40,707 nt of DNA from Spirochaetota bacterium. GTDB lineage: Bacteria > Spirochaetota > UBA4802 > JAFGJZ01. The notes beneath the pieces were generated by a model that saw nothing but the letters and a program-made list of their open reading frames with translations, ran no database searches and was not told the origin of the DNA. Position numbers and translations under genes: made by a program. Of this stretch, positions 23,439-33,562 are shown piece after piece (positions within the stretch are counted from its first letter, which is position 1; each line of letters opens with the position of its first letter). The DNA lies in assembly GCA_016928815.1 (NCBI GenBank), contig JAFGJZ010000156.1, forward strand, positions 1-40,707. The letters run 5' to 3'.

Positions 23439-25598
23439 ATGACTAAAGTAAAAAACGAAAACTCGACATTACCGGGCTACCCCTGGCCGTTAGGAGCAAC
23501 CCTTGATACTAACGGATGTCAATTTGCCATTTTCAGCAGACATGCTGACAGAATCACACTGATCCTGTTTGAGAGCACTGATCCATACTGCAGCTTCAGG
23601 GAAATTGAATTTGATTCCGAAATGAATAAAACCGGGGATATCTGGCATATATGGATTGAAGGCGTTAAAGAAGGCCAGCTTTACGGATACAGAGTCGATG
23701 GCCCCTATACTCCGGAACACGGACACAGATTCAACAGAAACAAACTGCTTCTTGATCCATATGCCCGCGCGGTTACCGGAAATTTTGACTGGAATCTGGC
23801 GGATGCAAGAGGGTTCGATACAATCAGAGGTCAGATTACAGATACCAGTTTCTCTACTAAAGACAGTGCTCCGGGTGCGCCTAAATGTATTGTTATTGAC
23901 CATTCATTTGACTGGTTTGACCGTCCCGTCAAAAGACCGCTGAAAGACTCCGTCATCTACGAGATGCATGTGAAGGGATTTACAATGCATCAGTCTTCCG
24001 GAATTGAGAACAAAGGCACATATAAGGGCATAGTTGAGAAAATTCCCTACCTGAAAGAACTCGGAATAACAGCTATAGAATTACTCCCTATTCAGGAGTT
24101 TGACTCGCGTGAAAATCTGAATAAAAACCCTTTTACCGGAGAACAGCTTTCAAATTACTGGGGTTACAGCACAATGTCCTTCTTTGCACCGAAAAGCATG
24201 TATTCAGCGTCAGGACGAAGCGGTGAACAGTATTATGAATTCAAGGAAATGATCAGGGATCTGCACAGTGCCGGTATTGAGGTAATACTCGATGTTGTAT
24301 TCAACCACACCGCTGAAGGAGACCATACCGGTCCGACAATGTGTTTCCGCGGAATAGACAACAAGGTTTATTACATTCTCGAAGAGGACCGCAGATTCTA
24401 TAAGAATTATTCAGGATGCGGCAATACATTCAACTGCAACAATCCGCTTGTCAGAGATTTCATAATCGACTGTCTGAAATACTGGGTAGTTGAAATGCAT
24501 ATAGACGGTTTCAGATTTGATCTCGCATCAATTCTTGGAAGGGATGAAAACGGGAATATCCTGAGCAACCCTCCCCTGATTGAAAGAATAGAAGCCGACC
24601 CGATCCTGCAGAACACTAAAATAATAGCTGAAGCCTGGGATGCCGCCGGCGCATATCAGGTTGGAGGTTTTCCGGGAAGGTGGGCGGAATGGAACGGAAA
24701 ATTCAGGGATGATGTCCGCCGTTTCTGGAACAGCGATGACAACATGTCCGGAACATTTGCGACAAGAATAACAGGCAGTTCCGACATTTATTCAGGAAGC
24801 AACCGCTCCCCTCTTCACAGTATCAATTTCATCACATGCCATGACGGTTTTACAATGAATGATCTGACGATGTACAACACCAAACATAATGAAGCAAACG
24901 GTGAAGGCAACAGAGACGGCGAAAACCATAACCATTCATGCAACTTCGGAATCGAAGGGGATGAACCTACAGATTTTCTCAGGCGGTCAAGAGAAAAACA
25001 GATAAAAAATTATCTTACAACCTTGTTCATGTCCCAGGGAGTGCCGATGCTTCTTTCGGGTGATGAGATACGGAAAACACAGAAAGGAAATAATAACGCA
25101 TACTGCCAGGATAATGAAATTTCATGGAATAACTGGGAGCTGATTGAAAAAAATAAATCGGTTTTCAGTTTCACCAAAAAACTTATCAGCTTCAGAAAAA
25201 AACACCCGATACTCAGCCAGAGCAAATTTCTCACCGGGGAAAAAGTAAACTTCAACAGCTATCCGGATATTTCCTGGCATGGAATAAAACCTGACAGACC
25301 CGACTGGGAACCGCGTTCAAAACTTGTCGCATGTCTGCTTAACGGGGCAGCCACTATCCGGGATACGGGATTCTGTGATAATGACATCTACATGGCTTTT
25401 AATTCATCCTATTATAATTTAAAGCTTGAAATTCCGGCCCCTGTTACCGGAAACTACTGGTGCGTGTTTATTGATACTTCAAAAAATTCTCCGGATGATA
25501 TTTACAATGAGGATGAATATGAAGCCCTTGCCGGCAGCACCTATCTTCTGAAAAGACAGAGCACGCTTGTACTTATATCAAGAAAAACAGCGGAATAA
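23439..25598 (+). CDS. glgX: Glycogen debranching enzyme (isoamylase-type)
   Basis: A 719-residue GH13 enzyme that hydrolyses alpha-1,6 branches in limit-dextrin glycogen. The N-terminal CBM48 domain (about residues 8-100) begins YPWPLGATLDTNGCQFAIFS. The catalytic barrel carries the four GH13 regions: DVVFNHTAEG, DGFRFDLAS (nucleophile Asp), IIAEAWDA (acid/base Glu) and FITCHDGFTMNDL. VIYEMHVKGFT and NYWGYSTMSFFAP also fit GlgX. AGGAT precedes the ATG. The next gene starts 3 bp after the stop. No other glycogen gene lies in the window. Confidence 0.96.
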   Translation: MTKVKNENSTLPGYPWPLGATLDTNGCQFAIFSRHADRITLILFESTDPYCSFREIEFDSEMNKTGDIWHIWIEGVKEGQLYGYRVDGPYTPEHGHRFNRNKLLLDPYARAVTGNFDWNLADARGFDTIRGQITDTSFSTKDSAPGAPKCIVIDHSFDWFDRPVKRPLKDSVIYEMHVKGFTMHQSSGIENKGTYKGIVEKIPYLKELGITAIELLPIQEFDSRENLNKNPFTGEQLSNYWGYSTMSFFAPKSMYSASGRSGEQYYEFKEMIRDLHSAGIEVILDVVFNHTAEGDHTGPTMCFRGIDNKVYYILEEDRRFYKNYSGCGNTFNCNNPLVRDFIIDCLKYWVVEMHIDGFRFDLASILGRDENGNILSNPPLIERIEADPILQNTKIIAEAWDAAGAYQVGGFPGRWAEWNGKFRDDVRRFWNSDDNMSGTFATRITGSSDIYSGSNRSPLHSINFITCHDGFTMNDLTMYNTKHNEANGEGNRDGENHNHSCNFGIEGDEPTDFLRRSREKQIKNYLTTLFMSQGVPMLLSGDEIRKTQKGNNNAYCQDNEISWNNWELIEKNKSVFSFTKKLISFRKKHPILSQSKFLTGEKVNFNSYPDISWHGIKPDRPDWEPRSKLVACLLNGAATIRDTGFCDNDIYMAFNSSYYNLKLEIPAPVTGNYWCVFIDTSKNSPDDIYNEDEYEALAGSTYLLKRQSTLVLISRKTAE

Positions 25599-25601
25599 AA
25601 A

Positions 25602-27503
25602 ATGAACCTGATTATCCTTACATCAATAATTATAATTCTCGGAATTCTTTTATGGACGTTTCTCGGAGGAGCCCAGCCGGTTCCGGCATCCGCCGGTGAT
25701 AAAAACAGTACAGCTGACAATATGCCGAAAACACGGAAAAGCGATACAGACAGAACAACAGATGAAATTCTGAATCAGAGAAAACATAACAGCATAAAAA
25801 AACGCAGGTCAGATGAAGACGGAGGATTGAGCAGGCGGAAATCCGATTTCATTAAACCTGATGAGGATTTTAAACTCCCTTTTAAAACCGATGATATAAT
25901 TCCGCCGGATTCCCCTTTTGATATTTACCGGAAAACTGTTGAAAACGCACAGAATTATATTAATAAAGGCGATTATGAGACTGCACGCACACTTTATGAA
26001 GGTTTAAATAACAGGATTAGCGATAAGGGAATTACTGAAAAAATATCAGATAACATTGAATATCTTGAAAACTTCAAACAGGTAGCGGCTAAAAAACGGG
26101 AAACAAAAATTAAAAGGGAATCGGAAGCAAAATCCAATGAAATCAAACTTTCGCTGTCCGGTCATGATTCGATTCCGGAACACATCCAGATAGGAATTAC
26201 ACCCCAATTTGACAGTCCTGAATCATACATGGACCAGATTGTTGATAAAGTAACCAGAAAAATTGATGAGAAACAGTTATTTATCCCCGGATTATCTGAA
26301 ACCGGAAGACGTTTCCAGGAATACCAGCAGACACTTGACAATCTGAAAAATGAAGTAAGCAGCCTGAACAGTCTGAAAAAACAGCTTGAGACAGAACGTA
26401 CCGGTCAGTTGGAAAACGAAAGGGATGAACTTCAGAAATTAAAATCTAAGCTCATAGACAGTATTCCGGAAAATAATGATGAAATGATAAAGGAACTTAA
26501 AAATGAACTCAGCCGTTTAAAGGATCAGAAATCCGCCGATGTCGAGAAAATGATACTTCAGAATGAAATTAACCGCCTGTCGCATGAAAACACTGAACTC
26601 CAGAAAAAAAACATATCAAGAACCGAGGTATTTAATAAATCAGAGGATGAACTGAAAATTCAGATCTCAAATCTTCAAAGCGGACTTTCAGGTCTGTTAA
26701 ACCAGCAGAGCATCGGAAAAAATACACCGGAAGCTTCTGCCGGAGACGGAATAAATGATCTCAACAGCAGCATTTCAGGATTAAGCGAGCAGCTTAAAAA
26801 TATCAGCACCTCATCATCCGGACTTCCGGATGTCCGGAATTTATCAGGTACCAACCAGACTGCAAATGAGGAAACTAATATTAAAAATACCATGCGGAAG
26901 GAAATTGAAGATACAGAAGAGGATTTTGAATCGCTGGAGCACTACCTGAAAGGACCGAAATTCAACGAACCGACAGATGAAGACATTTTAGGTAAAATTC
27001 TTAATGACGCAGCCAGAGAACATCATGAAAAACTCTCTGATAAAAATGACTATAATGACAGTATGGAAAAAGAAAAGGAAGAATTTGAAATAAAAGGACG
27101 TAAAAAAAACGAACCCGGACTTGACAACTTTGATATTAACAGACTTTTTGAAAAAACTGACCCCAGAGAGGAGTTTGATAATCAGTTTTATTCAAAATTT
27201 ATGGAAAGACAAAAACCCTCAGGCAAAAAGGAACTTCCTATTCTTAAAGTTACATATAATTTTGAAAAACTACCGGATTCATCTACGCTCTCAAGAGAAC
27301 AGAACGTCCTGGAATCTTCTTTTTACAGATATAAACCGATGATCGAAAAGGCAAACCAGCTTCTGAAAAGACGCAAGGTAAAAGATGCTTTGAATTATTA
27401 TGAAGTTGTATTAAATCAGGATATACCAGACCAGTTCAAGGAAATGATCCGGAAAAACATACAGGATCTGAATGATTACCTTGAAAAATACATGATGAAC
27501 TAA
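25602..27503 (+). CDS. Membrane-anchored coiled-coil/TPR-like protein
   Basis: A 633-residue protein with one N-terminal membrane helix (residues 3-22, LIILTSIIIILGILLWTFLG). A lysine/arginine/aspartate-rich linker follows. A TPR-like unit lies at about 115-140 (NAQNYINKGDYETARTLYEG), a long coiled coil at about 225-350 (LENERDELQKLKSKLIDS), a low-complexity Ser/Asn segment, and a second TPR-like unit near the C-terminus (ANQLLKRRKVKDALNYYEVV). I do not recognise the family. It starts 3 bp after glgX, so it shares that promoter. The structure suggests a scaffold at the inner membrane; no enzymatic motif is visible. Confidence 0.75.
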   Translation: MNLIILTSIIIILGILLWTFLGGAQPVPASAGDKNSTADNMPKTRKSDTDRTTDEILNQRKHNSIKKRRSDEDGGLSRRKSDFIKPDEDFKLPFKTDDIIPPDSPFDIYRKTVENAQNYINKGDYETARTLYEGLNNRISDKGITEKISDNIEYLENFKQVAAKKRETKIKRESEAKSNEIKLSLSGHDSIPEHIQIGITPQFDSPESYMDQIVDKVTRKIDEKQLFIPGLSETGRRFQEYQQTLDNLKNEVSSLNSLKKQLETERTGQLENERDELQKLKSKLIDSIPENNDEMIKELKNELSRLKDQKSADVEKMILQNEINRLSHENTELQKKNISRTEVFNKSEDELKIQISNLQSGLSGLLNQQSIGKNTPEASAGDGINDLNSSISGLSEQLKNISTSSSGLPDVRNLSGTNQTANEETNIKNTMRKEIEDTEEDFESLEHYLKGPKFNEPTDEDILGKILNDAAREHHEKLSDKNDYNDSMEKEKEEFEIKGRKKNEPGLDNFDINRLFEKTDPREEFDNQFYSKFMERQKPSGKKELPILKVTYNFEKLPDSSTLSREQNVLESSFYRYKPMIEKANQLLKRRKVKDALNYYEVVLNQDIPDQFKEMIRKNIQDLNDYLEKYMMN

Positions 27504-27716
27504 TCAGTGAAGATTGTTTTCATAATCATTCAGCTGCTGAAAAAGATCATTATTGCTTTTTTCCAGAATTTCATAAAGAAAACAGAATTTTTCCTTAACA
27601 TCCTCCGGCAGATTATCAAAACTGCCGTATTCAAGCAGATACTTCTGCAGAAGATCTGATATTTTTTCATGGAAGTGCTTAAATCTATTATACTCTGATT
27701 CAATTTTCTCAATCAT
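27504..27716 (-). CDS. Small helical protein of unknown function
   Basis: A 70-residue, acidic, probably all-helical protein (IEKIESEYNRFKHFHEKISD, then FLYEILEKSNNDLFQQLNDY). The ATG has AAGG 8 nt before it. Its stop abuts the stop of the convergent coiled-coil gene, with no terminator between. The gap 27717-27988 is AT-rich; I see no RNA gene or clear promoter there. Confidence 0.55.
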   Translation of the reverse strand: MIEKIESEYNRFKHFHEKISDLLQKYLLEYGSFDNLPEDVKEKFCFLYEILEKSNNDLFQQLNDYENNLH

Positions 27717-27988
27717 AAAAAAGCCTTAATTTACAATTAAATTTTGTCATATAATACGGAATGATTAATAAATAATCAGCTTATGATTAAACCGTCAATA
27801 AAATTATGGAATTATACATGAAAAATAAACAGAACTGATTCTCCTGAATATACGCAAATACTGTTAATTCAAATTTACTGATGAATTAATTAAATATGTA
27901 TGACTTCCTTTAGATAACAAAAATTAAAAATTGCTGTACAAAAATTATATATGTTTCATAAATGAATAAAATTTTCAGGATGCCGATA

Positions 27989-28876
27989 ATGTTAAAAATA
28001 ATCAGAACTTTGCACGGAATACTATCCGTAATTCTAATCATACTTAATACAATATTCTGGTGTGTTCCTCTTGCAGTTCTGGCATTATTAAAATTTTCGA
28101 TTCCAATACGGCCGCTGCGTTTCATTCTTACAAAAATAATTAACTTCATTGCTATAAGCTGGACATCCGTAAATAATTTCAACATTAACCTGACTAAAAA
28201 TATTGATATCGAAATCAGTAATTTAACGGATCTTGATTCTAAAAAAACATACATGCTTATATCAAATCACCAGTCGTGGACAGATATAATTATCCTGCAG
28301 AAAATTTTTAACAGAAAGATTCCCTTCTTCAGATTTTTCCTTAAAAGAAATCTGATTTACATACCTTTTCTGGGAATATCATGGTGGGCTCTTGATTATC
28401 CGTTTATGAACAGATATAAAGAATCATATCTGCAGAAACATCCTGAATTAAAAAAACGGAATATTGAGAATACAAAAAAAGCATGCCTGAAATACAGGAA
28501 AATGCCTGTCACGATTACGAATTTTCTGGAGGGAACACGGTTTACCGAAGAAAAACATGCATCCCAGAATTCACCTTTTAAAAACCTCCTTAAGCCAAAA
28601 GCCGGCGGAATTGCATTCGCATTGGAGGTAATCGGGGACCAGATTGAAAAACTTATTGATGTTACAATAGTCTATCCTGACGGAAAAGCCGATTTCTGGA
28701 AATTTCTCTGCGGCGAATTAAACCGAATCAGAATTGATATAAACATAATACCCGGAGAGGAAATTCCGGCAGGCAGCTACAGCAGTGACGGGGAATTCAG
28801 GAAAAATTTCCAGCAGTGGATCAATACTTTATGGATACGTAAAGACAGGATTATCAGCAAACTGAAATTCCAGTAA
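27989..28876 (+). CDS. PlsC/YihG-like acyltransferase
   Basis: A 295-residue membrane-associated acyltransferase of the LPLAT superfamily. An N-terminal hydrophobic region (about residues 10-40) precedes the catalytic NHQSWTD motif (NHx4D) and the substrate motif FLEGTRFT. KPKAGGIAFAL and VTIVYPDG also match YihG-type acyltransferases. It should transfer an acyl group to a lysophospholipid or related lipid. The open frame begins at 27962, but the ATG at 27989 has AGGA at a proper distance and starts directly before the hydrophobic segment. It is a single-gene unit facing the GNAT gene. Confidence 0.88.
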   Translation: MLKIIRTLHGILSVILIILNTIFWCVPLAVLALLKFSIPIRPLRFILTKIINFIAISWTSVNNFNINLTKNIDIEISNLTDLDSKKTYMLISNHQSWTDIIILQKIFNRKIPFFRFFLKRNLIYIPFLGISWWALDYPFMNRYKESYLQKHPELKKRNIENTKKACLKYRKMPVTITNFLEGTRFTEEKHASQNSPFKNLLKPKAGGIAFALEVIGDQIEKLIDVTIVYPDGKADFWKFLCGELNRIRIDINIIPGEEIPAGSYSSDGEFRKNFQQWINTLWIRKDRIISKLKFQ

Positions 28877-28899
28877 TTCGGGAATTAATCATCACAGGT

Positions 28900-29763
28900 T
28901 CATGTCAGTGTGAGCTTCAAATAATCAAGTACGGAAACAATTTCAAATCCGGTCTTCAGATAAAGTGCAAACGCATCCTCATTATCCGCCCGGACATCCA
29001 GATCAATTGACATTGAAGGAGATGAATACTTTTCAACAGCAAAAGAAAGAGCCCCCTTACCTATTCCTTTGCCTCTAAGGGACCTATCAACACATATACC
29101 GTGAAGATAAAAGCGCACATCCTCAATATATACACCTATCATGCCGGCAATTCTGCTCTGATAAACGAGAGTATGAAACTGCCTTCTTCCGGAGGTAAAA
29201 AATTCATCAATAAATACAAGTGAATCCTCAAAAGATTCATGAAATGCCTCTGAATTAATTCGGGCGAGTTCTTCCCTGTCTTCCGCTTTCACAGGGCGTA
29301 TTTCAAGATCCGGAATTTTTCCGCATGGAGCAAACTTTCCTTTATTCAGGCGCATTGAGTATTCCGAATACTGATATTCCGCTCCAAGATGGGAAAGAAC
29401 AGCTATTGAACTTTTGGATTTTCTGTCACAGACGAAAAGGAAATCATCAACACCGCGTCTTTTAAGTTCAGATGCGGCTTCCGCAATTAACATTGTAAAA
29501 AGTCCTTTCTTCCTGTAATCCGGATGAGTATATGCCAGAACTTCAGTTTCACAGCTTCTTGGTGTGAATAATGAAATTGCGGAAACAAGCTTCTGCTTAT
29601 CATACAGAAAAAAAGTGTTGATATCATCTTCATCTTTAAAACAGTCATCCGCAAAATACGAATAACTTGTTTTATCGATCCTGTTGCAGATTTCAATAAG
29701 TTTCTGCATCTGACTGTTTTCTTCGGAGGTGACGGTTGTAAGTTTTTTAATTACATATGCCAT
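28900..29763 (-). CDS. Tandem GNAT-family N-acetyltransferase
   Basis: A 287-residue protein with two GNAT domains. The first has EVLAYTHPDYRKKGLFTMLI (the acetyl-CoA Q/R-x-x-G-x-G/A region, here RKKGLF). The second has GICVDRSLRGKGIGKGALSF, which is the better-preserved R-x-x-G-x-G-x loop, followed by LDVRADNEDAFALYLKTGFE. The start is the ATG at 29763 behind AGGAA; the open frame runs 20 codons further. The substrate cannot be predicted. The degenerate first loop suggests that only the C-terminal domain binds acetyl-CoA tightly. Confidence 0.87.
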   Translation of the reverse strand: MAYVIKKLTTVTSEENSQMQKLIEICNRIDKTSYSYFADDCFKDEDDINTFFLYDKQKLVSAISLFTPRSCETEVLAYTHPDYRKKGLFTMLIAEAASELKRRGVDDFLFVCDRKSKSSIAVLSHLGAEYQYSEYSMRLNKGKFAPCGKIPDLEIRPVKAEDREELARINSEAFHESFEDSLVFIDEFFTSGRRQFHTLVYQSRIAGMIGVYIEDVRFYLHGICVDRSLRGKGIGKGALSFAVEKYSSPSMSIDLDVRADNEDAFALYLKTGFEIVSVLDYLKLTLT

Positions 29764-29873
29764 ATCTGTTCCTGATAAAATATTAATTGGACATAGACAT
29801 TCTGAAACCGGATTAATCTGCATGATGGAAATCTAAATGTCAATAATATTTCCTTCTGAAACAGAGGCTGAAA

Positions 29874-31715
29874 TCAGGAAATAAGACACTTCATTTTAGC
29901 AAGGATTTTTAAATTAAATCTGCTGCCTTCCTTAAGCCCTTTATACAGAAAAAGTGACTTTTTAATTGATTTCAGTTTTTCATCCTTTTCATCATCAATA
30001 TCATAACCCTCAGTAACCGTATGAATGACCTTCTGAACTGAAAGACCGATCATATCCTTGGCATTAACACGGCCTGAGATATATTCATCAATTAAATCAA
30101 GTCTTCTGATTATTTCTGAAATCCTCTTTTTATCATTTGAGTAGAATTTCTGAAGCAGTTCTTCAGAAAACCTGACTGCCGAATCAAGCCGCTCGGACAG
30201 CGATGTAATTTCATTCTCAAACATTGAAATATTCCTGAAAATCTCAGATTTAACAGCAGCATTGCCGGATATCTGATTTTTATTGAAAATACCATGTATC
30301 ATTCCAGCGATATCCTTTTCAGGCAGATCAGGTACATCTTTCTGTTTTATGCCGGGTGCATTCCTGATTTTTGCACCTGCAGCAGATGCATTGTACAGAC
30401 TGTCATCATTTCTCTTCTCAAACCAGTTCAGGAAAATTATCATTTTCTGGTTAGTCCGTACTTTGCCGCCGGCAATTGATTCTATATAAACGGGAGGAAG
30501 CGCTCTGAGCTGATTTATATTGAACATCTCCTGGTTCTTAAGACGGTATGTGTGATTATGTATCTGTTCATCAAGATATGAACCTTTTGCATGGGCAAGA
30601 TAACCGGTAAATGAAAGATCCTGACCCGTAAGATATATTCTGTCAACTCCCAGACGTCTTGCAAAATCATAAGCATTTGTAGAAACCGATCCTCCGTGAG
30701 TTATTTCGCCTTTTTCGCCGGTATGCTTCTCAATCCATTTCAGCGTATCAAACGCCGGAGAAGAAATTATTTTTTTCCCCGTGAAAAATCTCAGAACTGA
30801 AGGATGTACGGTAGGATCAGTTACAAGAACAGTATCTGATTCAATGAAATCTTCAAAGTATCTGGCATTGACCACCTGAGGATCCACACAGAGCGTAAAA
30901 TGGGGTATAATGCCGTTTCTGACAAGAATTGAATATGCAGTGTCTACTGCAATCAATATTCTGGATGAACGGTTTTTACGGAGAAAATCCATTGAATCCG
31001 ACAGAGAAGGACCTGCGCCGATTATAATTGCTTCAAAACCGGAAAATTTTCCGTAAAAATTATTCACTCCCTGATAATCTATCAATGCGTTTATATTTCT
31101 TGCAATATTTGAATTCCATAGTTTTTCAAACTTAGCAAGAGTCGCGATGTTTACTTCTTTTGTTGAAAGATATGATTTTACAACTCTGGAAATATTTCCA
31201 TAATATTCATTATCAATCTGACAGCTTCCTCTGTGAAGTATAAAAGTCATTTTATGTGAAGACTTTCCTTTCATTATCATTGAAATGGTATCTTCATCAG
31301 GGTCAGCAAGAAGAAGAACTCTTTCATCACCAAGCAGCGATGATAAGTCCCTGTTTTCGAAAGCACTTTTAAGCATGTAATAATTTTTTTCAATTATTAA
31401 AATTGATGCATCTTTTCTTATTGATTTCAGAAGAATTTCCACATGAAAGCCGTAACCGAATCCGAAAACTATATAGAGGTCGGAACCTGACGTATCTACA
31501 TCCGACAAAAAACGTTCCGCTTCCTTCTGAGGATCATATTTGCTGTGTATTGAAGTCTTTTTCCCGTCTATCTCCGCAACTGGAACAAAGGCACCCGTCC
31601 TGGATTGAACCGGTTCCAGACATGAGGAATCGGAACCGGATAGTCTCTCAAAATCAATGAAATCATTGTTTTTTTTTAGAGACTCAACATTGTTGCCATA
31701 GAAACTATTCATCAT
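29874..31715 (-). CDS. DUF115/Maf-type motility accessory glycosyltransferase
   Basis: A 613-residue protein of the flagellin-modifying Maf family (DUF115, MptE-like). The core is recognisable by FEAIIIGAGPSLSDSMDFL (residues about 226-244), ILIAVDTAYSILVRNGIIPH, TLCVDPQ and the conserved GGSVSTNAYDFARRLGVDRI/LTGQDLSF block. The N-terminal region (about 25-205) is the domain that precedes DUF115 in such proteins (YIVFGFGYGFHVEILL). Maf proteins transfer nonulosonic or related sugars to flagellin. The ATG overlaps the stop of the penicillin-binding protein gene by 11 bp. The flaA-like gene elsewhere in the window supports a flagellar role. Confidence 0.87.
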   Translation of the reverse strand: MMNSFYGNNVESLKKNNDFIDFERLSGSDSSCLEPVQSRTGAFVPVAEIDGKKTSIHSKYDPQKEAERFLSDVDTSGSDLYIVFGFGYGFHVEILLKSIRKDASILIIEKNYYMLKSAFENRDLSSLLGDERVLLLADPDEDTISMIMKGKSSHKMTFILHRGSCQIDNEYYGNISRVVKSYLSTKEVNIATLAKFEKLWNSNIARNINALIDYQGVNNFYGKFSGFEAIIIGAGPSLSDSMDFLRKNRSSRILIAVDTAYSILVRNGIIPHFTLCVDPQVVNARYFEDFIESDTVLVTDPTVHPSVLRFFTGKKIISSPAFDTLKWIEKHTGEKGEITHGGSVSTNAYDFARRLGVDRIYLTGQDLSFTGYLAHAKGSYLDEQIHNHTYRLKNQEMFNINQLRALPPVYIESIAGGKVRTNQKMIIFLNWFEKRNDDSLYNASAAGAKIRNAPGIKQKDVPDLPEKDIAGMIHGIFNKNQISGNAAVKSEIFRNISMFENEITSLSERLDSAVRFSEELLQKFYSNDKKRISEIIRRLDLIDEYISGRVNAKDMIGLSVQKVIHTVTEGYDIDDEKDEKLKSIKKSLFLYKGLKEGSRFNLKILAKMKCLIS

Positions 31716-33558
31716 CTTTTCCGGTATAAAGTATAATCTTATCCCCGTTTTTTATAACTGTTCCGGCTGAAGGTACCTGACTGGTTACTATACCCTGACC
31801 GTCTATTACATATTTTACCGCCCGGGTTTTCTGAATTTCCTCCAGAATCATTAGTGCATCGGCAAAGAACATTCCTCTCATGTCAGGCATGGTTTTATAT
31901 TCAAGTGCAGGCAGGACCGGTTTTTTATCTATGGGATCAAGTTTTTTCAGAACACGGTTGCTTTCTCCCAGATAAACAAGACTTTTCTCGGCAATTTTTT
32001 TAAACAGCGGTGCAGCCACCTGTCCGCCGCTGGTTACATCAACAGGTTCGTCAATAATTACGATGATGACAAGTTTCGGATTATCAATCGGCGCTATTCC
32101 GGCAAAAGATGCAACATTCGAACTGCTGCTGTACGAACCGGCTGATCTGATATATTTCTGAGCAGTACCGGTTTTCCCCCCGAAAACATAATTTTTACTT
32201 GCAGCATTTTTTCCGGTTCCGCCGTCGACAACATTTGCCAGCATTTTTCTTAAAAATGCCGCTTCCTCGGGAGAGATGATTTTTCCTCTGGATACAGAAT
32301 CAAACTGCTTAATGACTTTATGATTATAATTCTCGATACTTTCAAATATGGACGGCTCAATATATTCGCCATTATTCGCAATCGCACCGTATGCAGCAGC
32401 CATCTGCAATCCGGTAACGGAAAGTTCCTGTCCTATGGAAATTGAATATTTTGACAGCCCCGACCATGAATCAACTTCCCGCAGAATTCCGCTTGATTCG
32501 CCTGGAAGCTGACTGTTCGTACTTTCCCCGAATCCGAAGTTTCTGAGAGTTGAATATAGGATGCTGCTGTTAACCGTATTCATTGAAGTTATTACACCGA
32601 CATTACAGGAATATTTTATAACATCCATTATGTCAATGCTGCCGTGAACACCGGTACAATTAATAACCGTATCCCCGATCTGAACCGCTCCCGTACAGTT
32701 GTACTTTTTGGAAGCATCCAACTGTCCTGATTTAAGTAATGCCGCCATAGAAAAAATTTTCATCGTTGAACCGGGTTCAAACGCATCAACGACTGCAAAA
32801 TTCCGCCACTCGTTTCTTCCAGCCTTATAATAATAATTCGGGTCATAGGACGGATATTTTGCATAAGCGATTATTTTTCCTGAATACGGATCTGTAATAA
32901 TTACGGCACCCTGTTTCGCGGAATACTGCTGAACGGTTTCAGCAAGATATTTTTCAGCATAGTACTGAATATATTTATCTATTGTAAGGACAAGATTATC
33001 GCCAAGCTGAAAGGCTGATTCATCGCCGGAAGAGAATCCGCTCAGGACAGAGTCCATTTTGAATTCAACACCCTCAAGGCCATTATTATCAATACCTGTA
33101 AATCCGAGAATATTTGCCGCGAGACTGATGTTGGGATATACCCTTTTGAATTCCTTTTTAAAATAGATGCCTTCAAATTTATGCTTTTTAATTTCAGCTG
33201 CGGGTTCTTCATCGACCTTTCTTTTAATCCAGACAAATTTTTTATCAGATTTGAGTTTCTGAAGTACAGACTGTTCAGAATCTCCGAGTACAGATGCAAT
33301 TACAGCAGCCGCAGCTGCTGGATCCTTTATCTTTTCCGGATTAGCGTAAATGGATTCTTTTTGAATACTTATGGCAAGAATGTTCCTGTTTCTATCAGTA
33401 ATATAACCGCGCCTGATGTTTATGAGCTTAAAAGGATTATTCAGAAGAATCTTTTCAGAAAAATGAAGTTCGGTAAGTCGGTAAATGAAAAGTCCGGCAA
33501 TAATAAAGATTATTACAGATGTAATGAGAACTCTTCTGTTAAAGACTTTCTGAATCAT
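31705..33558 (-). CDS. Class B penicillin-binding protein with PASTA domain (FtsI/SpoVD-like)
   Basis: A 617-residue peptidoglycan transpeptidase. It has one N-terminal membrane helix (residues 10-27), the class B dimerisation/linker module (RRGYITDRNRNILAIS), and a transpeptidase domain with SxxK in FEPGSTMKIF (near residue 265), SxN in YSCNVG and KTG in GGKTGTAQKY. One C-terminal PASTA domain ends it (PDMRGMFFADALMILEE, VPSAGTVIKNGDKIILYTG). It crosslinks septal or elongation peptidoglycan in the periplasm. It begins 4 bp after the signal peptidase stop and overlaps the DUF115 gene by 11 bp. Confidence 0.93.
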   Translation of the reverse strand: MIQKVFNRRVLITSVIIFIIAGLFIYRLTELHFSEKILLNNPFKLINIRRGYITDRNRNILAISIQKESIYANPEKIKDPAAAAAVIASVLGDSEQSVLQKLKSDKKFVWIKRKVDEEPAAEIKKHKFEGIYFKKEFKRVYPNISLAANILGFTGIDNNGLEGVEFKMDSVLSGFSSGDESAFQLGDNLVLTIDKYIQYYAEKYLAETVQQYSAKQGAVIITDPYSGKIIAYAKYPSYDPNYYYKAGRNEWRNFAVVDAFEPGSTMKIFSMAALLKSGQLDASKKYNCTGAVQIGDTVINCTGVHGSIDIMDVIKYSCNVGVITSMNTVNSSILYSTLRNFGFGESTNSQLPGESSGILREVDSWSGLSKYSISIGQELSVTGLQMAAAYGAIANNGEYIEPSIFESIENYNHKVIKQFDSVSRGKIISPEEAAFLRKMLANVVDGGTGKNAASKNYVFGGKTGTAQKYIRSAGSYSSSSNVASFAGIAPIDNPKLVIIVIIDEPVDVTSGGQVAAPLFKKIAEKSLVYLGESNRVLKKLDPIDKKPVLPALEYKTMPDMRGMFFADALMILEEIQKTRAVKYVIDGQGIVTSQVPSAGTVIKNGDKIILYTGKDDE

Positions 33559-33562
33559 TTCT

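Noticed and set aside
23439..27503. Frequent TTCCGG/TCCGGA words in this and other genes
   Set aside because: They are explained by CCG and GGA codon choice across many genes; no spacing or intergenic clustering suggests an uptake or restriction-related signal.
27717..27988. Possible small RNA or mobile-element remnant in an AT-rich gap
   Set aside because: I found no inverted repeat, terminator or conserved motif that would support it.
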